Shown here: in pieces, positions 7,559 to 11,038 of the stretch | How positions within the stretch are numbered: position 1 is the stretch's first letter | Layout: each line of letters begins with the position of its first letter | The notes under the pieces: model-generated | What the model saw: only the letters and a program-made list of their open reading frames with translations | Databases searched by the model: none | What the model was told of the DNA's origin: nothing | Assembly: GCA_946886545.1 (NCBI GenBank) | Contig: CAMPIU010000057.1 | Coordinates: 1 to 11,038, forward strand | Reading direction: 5' to 3' | Length of the DNA: 11,038 bases | DNA from: an uncultured Flavobacteriales bacterium | Lineage (GTDB): Bacteria; Bacteroidota; Bacteroidia; Flavobacteriales; Crocinitomicaceae | Program-made: the position numbers and the translations under genes

Positions 7559-7566
7559 CAACTCAC

Positions 7567-7941
7567 ATGTGTCACTACAAAACAATCAGCAATAATTCTT
7601 TCGGATGTCTTATCCAATGTGAAAACTGCGAGCAATTCCATATTGGCTTCGGTACCGTGGTCCTGATTCTTTCATCTGATGAATTTATTCGCTTTTCAGA
7701 CCAGGTCCATCTTATTCACTCGACACATTATGAAGAAGAGGAAGCAAAGCTTCCGAAGACTGAGGGTTCATCTGACAAAGATGAAAAACAAAAGGAAAAA
7801 GCCAATGAAAAAATCTACATGCACACAGAAAGTTCTAAAATAGTTCTCGCTTTCACATACAAAGAATGGATAAAGCTTTACCAACTGCTTGAAGAATCCC
7901 GTTTTATGCTTTACGCAAAACAATTAATAGATCAGAATTAA
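7567..7941 (+). CDS. Conserved small protein with CxxC motif, function unknown
   Basis: A 124-residue soluble protein. Cys2, Cys14, Cys18 and Cys21 all lie in the first 21 residues, with CENC (18-21) forming a CxxC knuckle and His25 close by. This is compatible with a structural zinc site, which I infer and cannot prove. Residues 1-50 and 84-124 look like folded segments. Between them lies a highly charged Glu/Lys-rich linker (about 56-82). The pattern MC-K-(7)-C-CxxC-(5)-FGT reminds me of a small Bacteroidota family (perhaps DUF6686), recalled from memory and not checked. The frame is open back to 7339 inside parE, and an ATG at 7468 would add 33 residues. I chose 7567 because the extra residues would run through the proposed promoter and the family-like sequence begins at MCHYKT. 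The gene is divergent from parE, and its stop overlaps that of corA. Confidence 0.72.
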   Translation: MCHYKTISNNSFGCLIQCENCEQFHIGFGTVVLILSSDEFIRFSDQVHLIHSTHYEEEEAKLPKTEGSSDKDEKQKEKANEKIYMHTESSKIVLAFTYKEWIKLYQLLEESRFMLYAKQLIDQN

Positions 7942-8948
7942 TTATTCCTTCTCAACCACCCTCTTTTCCAAAAAATCAAAATCAAAATCACCGTAATGAA
8001 GATCATTATTCCCCAGATCATGTAATACCCATTGTGCCATTTCAGTTCAGGCATATTATCGAAGTTCATTCCATAAACCCCAACAATAAAGGTCAAAGGA
8101 ATAAAGATTGCACTTGTAACTGTTAAGACCTTCATAATCTCATTCATGCGCTGGCCCTGGATCGCATAATACAAATTCGCAACGCCATCCAGCATCTGCT
8201 TTTGTGATTCAATCTCATCGATCAAACTATAGCACGTATCCTTCAACTCCCGGAAATAATGAATGTTATCTTCTATGATCATTTCATTTTCCACACGGTC
8301 CAATTGCCCCATCAACTCCTTCATCGGGAAAACAATTTTCCGCAGATCGAGCAATTTTCGTTTTTCCCATTCTACTTTCCGAAGCACCTCACTTCTCTGG
8401 TTTCTCAAAACTAATTTGTCCAACAGCTCAATGTTCAAGGCAATTTCCTGAACCACTTCCGTATAATTATCAATGATTGCTTCCAGCATCCGAAAGAGAA
8501 GAAAATCAGGTCCTTTGTAACGAACTTTCCCACGTTTGTATTCAATCCGCTCACGAACTGTCGGGAAATGGTCTGAGGATCGCTCCTGGAAAGAAATCAG
8601 GTAATTATCACCGATGATAAAACTGATGCGTTCTTTTTTCAGATCATAATTATTAAATCCTTCTTTTGGTAATGCGGAAACAATACTAAAAAACACATAA
8701 TCGGAATATTCTTCCAAACGAGTGCGTTTATTTTCATCAAACAGGTCTTCCTGGAGCAGTTTATCAACACACAATTTATCACACAGCTTCTGAATAGCCT
8801 CTTTATTCTTCATCGAATGAAAATTCAGCCAATAAGTCGAATTCATATCATCAAACGGATTGAAGTTTTCCGCAAAATAATCTTCTGTATTCTTCTCCAA
8901 GGAGAAAACATCCAGATTATACTTGTAAAGTTGTGCTACCTGAGACAT
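7938..8948 (-). CDS. corA: CorA-type magnesium/divalent-cation channel
   Basis: An inner-membrane pentameric channel for Mg2+ (some relatives carry Co2+, Ni2+ or Zn2+). The decisive signature is YGMNFDNMPEL, with the Gly-Met-Asn selectivity motif at residues 293-295, directly after transmembrane segment 1 (about 271-291). Segment 2 is about 310-327, and the protein ends in a short basic tail KRGWLRRNN, as usual in the family. The cytoplasmic part (1-270) has the typical alpha/beta domain followed by long charged helices, including PDFLLFRMLEAIIDNY ahead of the stalk helix. The length of 336 residues is normal. Nothing suggests loss of function. It lies downstream of the patatin gene on the same strand after 193 bases; I found no exact TAnnTTTG box there, so readthrough from upstream is possible. 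Its stop codon shares bases with the stop of the convergent gene. Ion specificity is not readable. Confidence 0.93.
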   Translation of the reverse strand: MSQVAQLYKYNLDVFSLEKNTEDYFAENFNPFDDMNSTYWLNFHSMKNKEAIQKLCDKLCVDKLLQEDLFDENKRTRLEEYSDYVFFSIVSALPKEGFNNYDLKKERISFIIGDNYLISFQERSSDHFPTVRERIEYKRGKVRYKGPDFLLFRMLEAIIDNYTEVVQEIALNIELLDKLVLRNQRSEVLRKVEWEKRKLLDLRKIVFPMKELMGQLDRVENEMIIEDNIHYFRELKDTCYSLIDEIESQKQMLDGVANLYYAIQGQRMNEIMKVLTVTSAIFIPLTFIVGVYGMNFDNMPELKWHNGYYMIWGIMIFITVILILIFWKRGWLRRNN

Positions 8949-8968
8949 GTAACGAAAATAACTAATTA

Positions 8969-8979
8969 ATTACGAATTA
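8969..8979 (-). repeat. Inverted copy of the TAATTCGTAAT repeat unit
   Basis: ATTACGAATTA is the exact reverse complement of TAATTCGTAAT at 130-140. It lies 20 bases upstream of the corA ATG, in the same spacer as the second GATAGCTATC palindrome. This suggests the two motifs belong to one dispersed intergenic family. Confidence 0.5.
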
Positions 8980-9107
8980 TCCACTGCGATGGACGGAATT
9001 ATGAATGCCGAATTTCAAAATCTCCAAAGCCTACCTTTCAATCAATTTATCATACGAAACAGATCTTATTTTGAACAAATTGTAATGAGGAGTTTCGTCT
9101 TCTTTTC

Positions 9108-9124
9108 ATCCCGATAGCTATCAG
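9108..9124. repeat. Second copy of the GATAGCTATC palindromic repeat
   Basis: ATCCCGATAGCTATCAG is identical over 17 bases to 109-125. It starts 18 bases after the stop of the patatin gene on the minus strand. There it could form a small hairpin (CUGAU-AGCU-AUCGG) without a clear U tract, so it is not a classical terminator but may mark the 3' end of the transcript. The rest of the spacer (8949-9107) shows no gene. Confidence 0.7.
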
Positions 9125-9141
9125 AATTACATTCTCAATTT

Positions 9142-11038
9142 TCAATTCAAAAGTTCCTGATACTTCTTAAACTCTTTCACATTGGACGAACGCTTAATTG
9201 CAGCAAGGACTTTTAGTTTTTCGTGCTTGGTCAAATGCCAGGAAAGACTGATCCTGTCTTTCTGTAATTCTCTCAGATTCAAATTAACGGTTTGAATAGG
9301 CACATCGTATTTATCCATTGTCACCCGGAGTAGTTCATCCTGGTCGTAATCCTGAATTCTGGGAAAATTGGTAAACACATTTGAAAGCGGAGTCGTAAAC
9401 TTATCAAACAAACCAACAGAACGGCCTTGTTCATTATACATAATCCGTTTGTTATCACGAATCTGAAGAATCACTACCCCACTCGTATTTTTACTAATCC
9501 AGGATTCCAGTCTCATCAGCCACTCAACAGTAAGTCTTGTTCCGAAATTATCCCGGGCACCAGCATCCATCAGTTGAATTTCAGGTTTGGTAGGTAAACT
9601 TGTCATTGGTAACACATACGGAAACGAAGCATTCATCCGCAATGCAGATGATAAGCGCAACTGATCCGACTTTTGTTTTTTCAACAAAAGGTGAATATCA
9701 ATATTTTCCTGTACGCGATTTGTTTCCGGCGAAGGTGACGCAGAATCCATTAAAAAACTCAGCCCAAGAGATGAAATCAGAATCCTTCTTCCGTCATTTA
9801 CAACCGAAGGAGTCAAAATAATATTGGGAATAATCCCCTTTTTCTCAAACACCCTGTAATATCGAAGAGGTTTATTGAGTCGCTGGCCTGTATTTTCATT
9901 CAGATCAGACTCAAAAGCCATTGCCCTGTCGTAACTGTATTCCGAATCTTCAAACCCGGACTGATAACGAAAAAACAAATCGTTGGTAGAGGCTGCGAAC
10001 GATAATTTATTCAGTAAGTCCTGGGAAATTTCTTCAAAATACTTCTTATCACTGAAATTCACCTTTTTCGTTTGATAATTCTCTAACAGAAGTGAACGAT
10101 AATAAGAAGCACCGACCGTACCTCCGGAAGCTCCGGTTATCATTGCAATGTGCTTGGACGATTTAAAATCACTCAATGAATCGCAAATCCGAAGCACCTG
10201 GAATACCCAGGAAGCACTCCGAGAACCTCCTCCGGAAGTATTCACAACCACTAAAAGCGGCTTTTTTTCACCTGTTTGCTTCTTCCAATTTTCCAAATAC
10301 GCAATGTAGTTATTGTAATCGTCCGAACGTTTTGTTCCGTCTTTACTCAATTCATAAATTGCCGAATCGGAATAAATTGCGGGTTTCTTATACTCCATAC
10401 CATAAGCCTGGGTCTGAAACTTAAACATCTCTACTGTTTTGGACAAGTAATTCATAAACAGGAAACACAGAATAATAATCGGATACGCCCAAACTCTCAG
10501 CCAGGATAAAAGCGCGCTTAACAACATCATTATAATCGTCAGAAGCAACACTACACTCACACCTGCCGGAACATCCAGAAACGTTTTTCCACCGAACAAA
10601 CCGATCAGGATAAAGGTCAGAATAGTTGCAATTTCAAATACGGTCGTTGAAATCCTGTTCTGATCAAAGACCGATTGAAGCAATCCCTGAGCATAATGTT
10701 TGGTTGAACGACATTGTTGCACGCGCAATCCTCTTCCCACATACCAATACAAGCGCTGCCTGTTGGCACTTTTTACTTTGATACGGTTTCTCTTCCCGAA
10801 ACGCATCCAACGGGTAGCTCTAACGGATCTTTCTTCATCGTAGCGTTTTAATTCAAACAAGTTTTTATTGATCGGAAAGAAGTAAAGCAGTGAAATTCCC
10901 ACAAACAGAAAGAACCCCACTAAAAACCCGAATACAAAAAGAGAGATATTCAGCCAGGACTCAAATTCCTCCATCCGCTGAAAACGAATGATACGGATGA
11001 TAAAAAAAACAATGAAGCTTACCGGAATAATGCTGTTA
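9142..11038 (-). CDS. Membrane-anchored patatin-like phospholipase, 5' end beyond the window
   Basis: A probable lipid acyl hydrolase with a Ser-Asp catalytic dyad, fused to a membrane domain. Numbering from the first ATG in the window (10974): membrane segments at about 12-33, 110-128, 136-157 and 161-177; glycine-rich oxyanion loop SGGGSR (247-252); nucleophile Ser283 in GASGG (281-285); SALRMNASFP (443-452), matching the conserved block between the active-site residues; catalytic Asp470 in DAGARDNFG. All expected active-site residues are present, so the enzyme should be active, probably on the cytoplasmic face. The frame has no stop upstream of that ATG to the window edge. The 21 extra codons read as another hydrophobic segment (IIPVSFIVFFIIRIIRF), so I treat the gene as 5'-truncated by the window rather than starting at 10974. 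The physiological substrate is unknown. It lies upstream of corA on the same strand. Confidence 0.85.
   Translation of the reverse strand, partial: NSIIPVSFIVFFIIRIIRFQRMEEFESWLNISLFVFGFLVGFFLFVGISLLYFFPINKNLFELKRYDEERSVRATRWMRFGKRNRIKVKSANRQRLYWYVGRGLRVQQCRSTKHYAQGLLQSVFDQNRISTTVFEIATILTFILIGLFGGKTFLDVPAGVSVVLLLTIIMMLLSALLSWLRVWAYPIIILCFLFMNYLSKTVEMFKFQTQAYGMEYKKPAIYSDSAIYELSKDGTKRSDDYNNYIAYLENWKKQTGEKKPLLVVVNTSGGGSRSASWVFQVLRICDSLSDFKSSKHIAMITGASGGTVGASYYRSLLLENYQTKKVNFSDKKYFEEISQDLLNKLSFAASTNDLFFRYQSGFEDSEYSYDRAMAFESDLNENTGQRLNKPLRYYRVFEKKGIIPNIILTPSVVNDGRRILISSLGLSFLMDSASPSPETNRVQENIDIHLLLKKQKSDQLRLSSALRMNASFPYVLPMTSLPTKPEIQLMDAGARDNFGTRLTVEWLMRLESWISKNTSGVVILQIRDNKRIMYNEQGRSVGLFDKFTTPLSNVFTNFPRIQDYDQDELLRVTMDKYDVPIQTVNLNLRELQKDRISLSWHLTKHEKLKVLAAIKRSSNVKEFKKYQELLN

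Noticed and set aside
9670..9690. 8-bp hairpin CTTTTGTT/AACAAAAG with a 5-base loop inside the patatin gene
   Set aside because: It lies in the middle of an intact reading frame (LLKKQKSD region) and has no GC in the stem beyond the ends; it is AT-rich coding sequence rather than a terminator.
1..11038. Search for tRNA, rRNA, CRISPR arrays, insertion sequences, phage or toxin-antitoxin genes
   Set aside because: No cloverleaf, spaced repeat array, transposase motif or small paired toxin/antitoxin frame was seen by eye; the genes present are ordinary chromosomal ones.

Overview
The window reads as a chromosomal segment of a member of the Bacteroidota, most likely order Flavobacteriales. A Crocinitomicaceae/Fluviicola-like genome is my guess, not a demonstrated identity. 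The reasons are AT-rich intergenic DNA, start codons without Shine-Dalgarno sequences, several promoter elements of the Bacteroidota type (TTTG near -33, TAnnTTTG near -7), and gene families typical of the phylum: the paired topoisomerase IV genes, a membrane-anchored patatin and a short cysteine-containing conserved protein.

Layout, left to right. Positions 1-226 hold no gene, but carry a composite intergenic repeat (ATTCGTA heptamers around a GATAGCTATC palindrome) and the promoter of a fatty-acid desaturase (227-1324, +). Convergent to it is an orphan archaeal-type AAA ATPase (1362-2531, -), whose upstream region holds a tandem array of 15-bp dyad repeats overlapping its best promoter. A strong intrinsic terminator (2714-2745) then closes the two-gene operon parE-parC (7395 to 2754, -), which encodes both subunits of DNA topoisomerase IV with a single base between the genes. 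Divergent from parE is a 124-residue protein of unknown function (7567-7941, +) with a CxxC motif. It ends in a 4-base stop-to-stop overlap with a CorA-type divalent-cation channel (7938-8948, -). After a 193-bp spacer carrying a second copy of the palindromic repeat, the right end is filled by a membrane-anchored patatin-like phospholipase (9142 to the window edge, -), whose reading frame stays open past the edge.

Functionally this is mostly core genome: chromosome decatenation (ParE2ParC2), lipid work (desaturase, patatin), Mg2+ uptake (CorA), plus one ATPase and one small protein of unknown role. I found no mobile element, CRISPR array, tRNA or rRNA, and nothing that forms a convincing new multi-gene system. 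The points most worth a second look are the operator-like tandem repeats at the ATPase promoter, the composite intergenic repeat, and the small cysteine protein with an inverted repeat framing its promoter.
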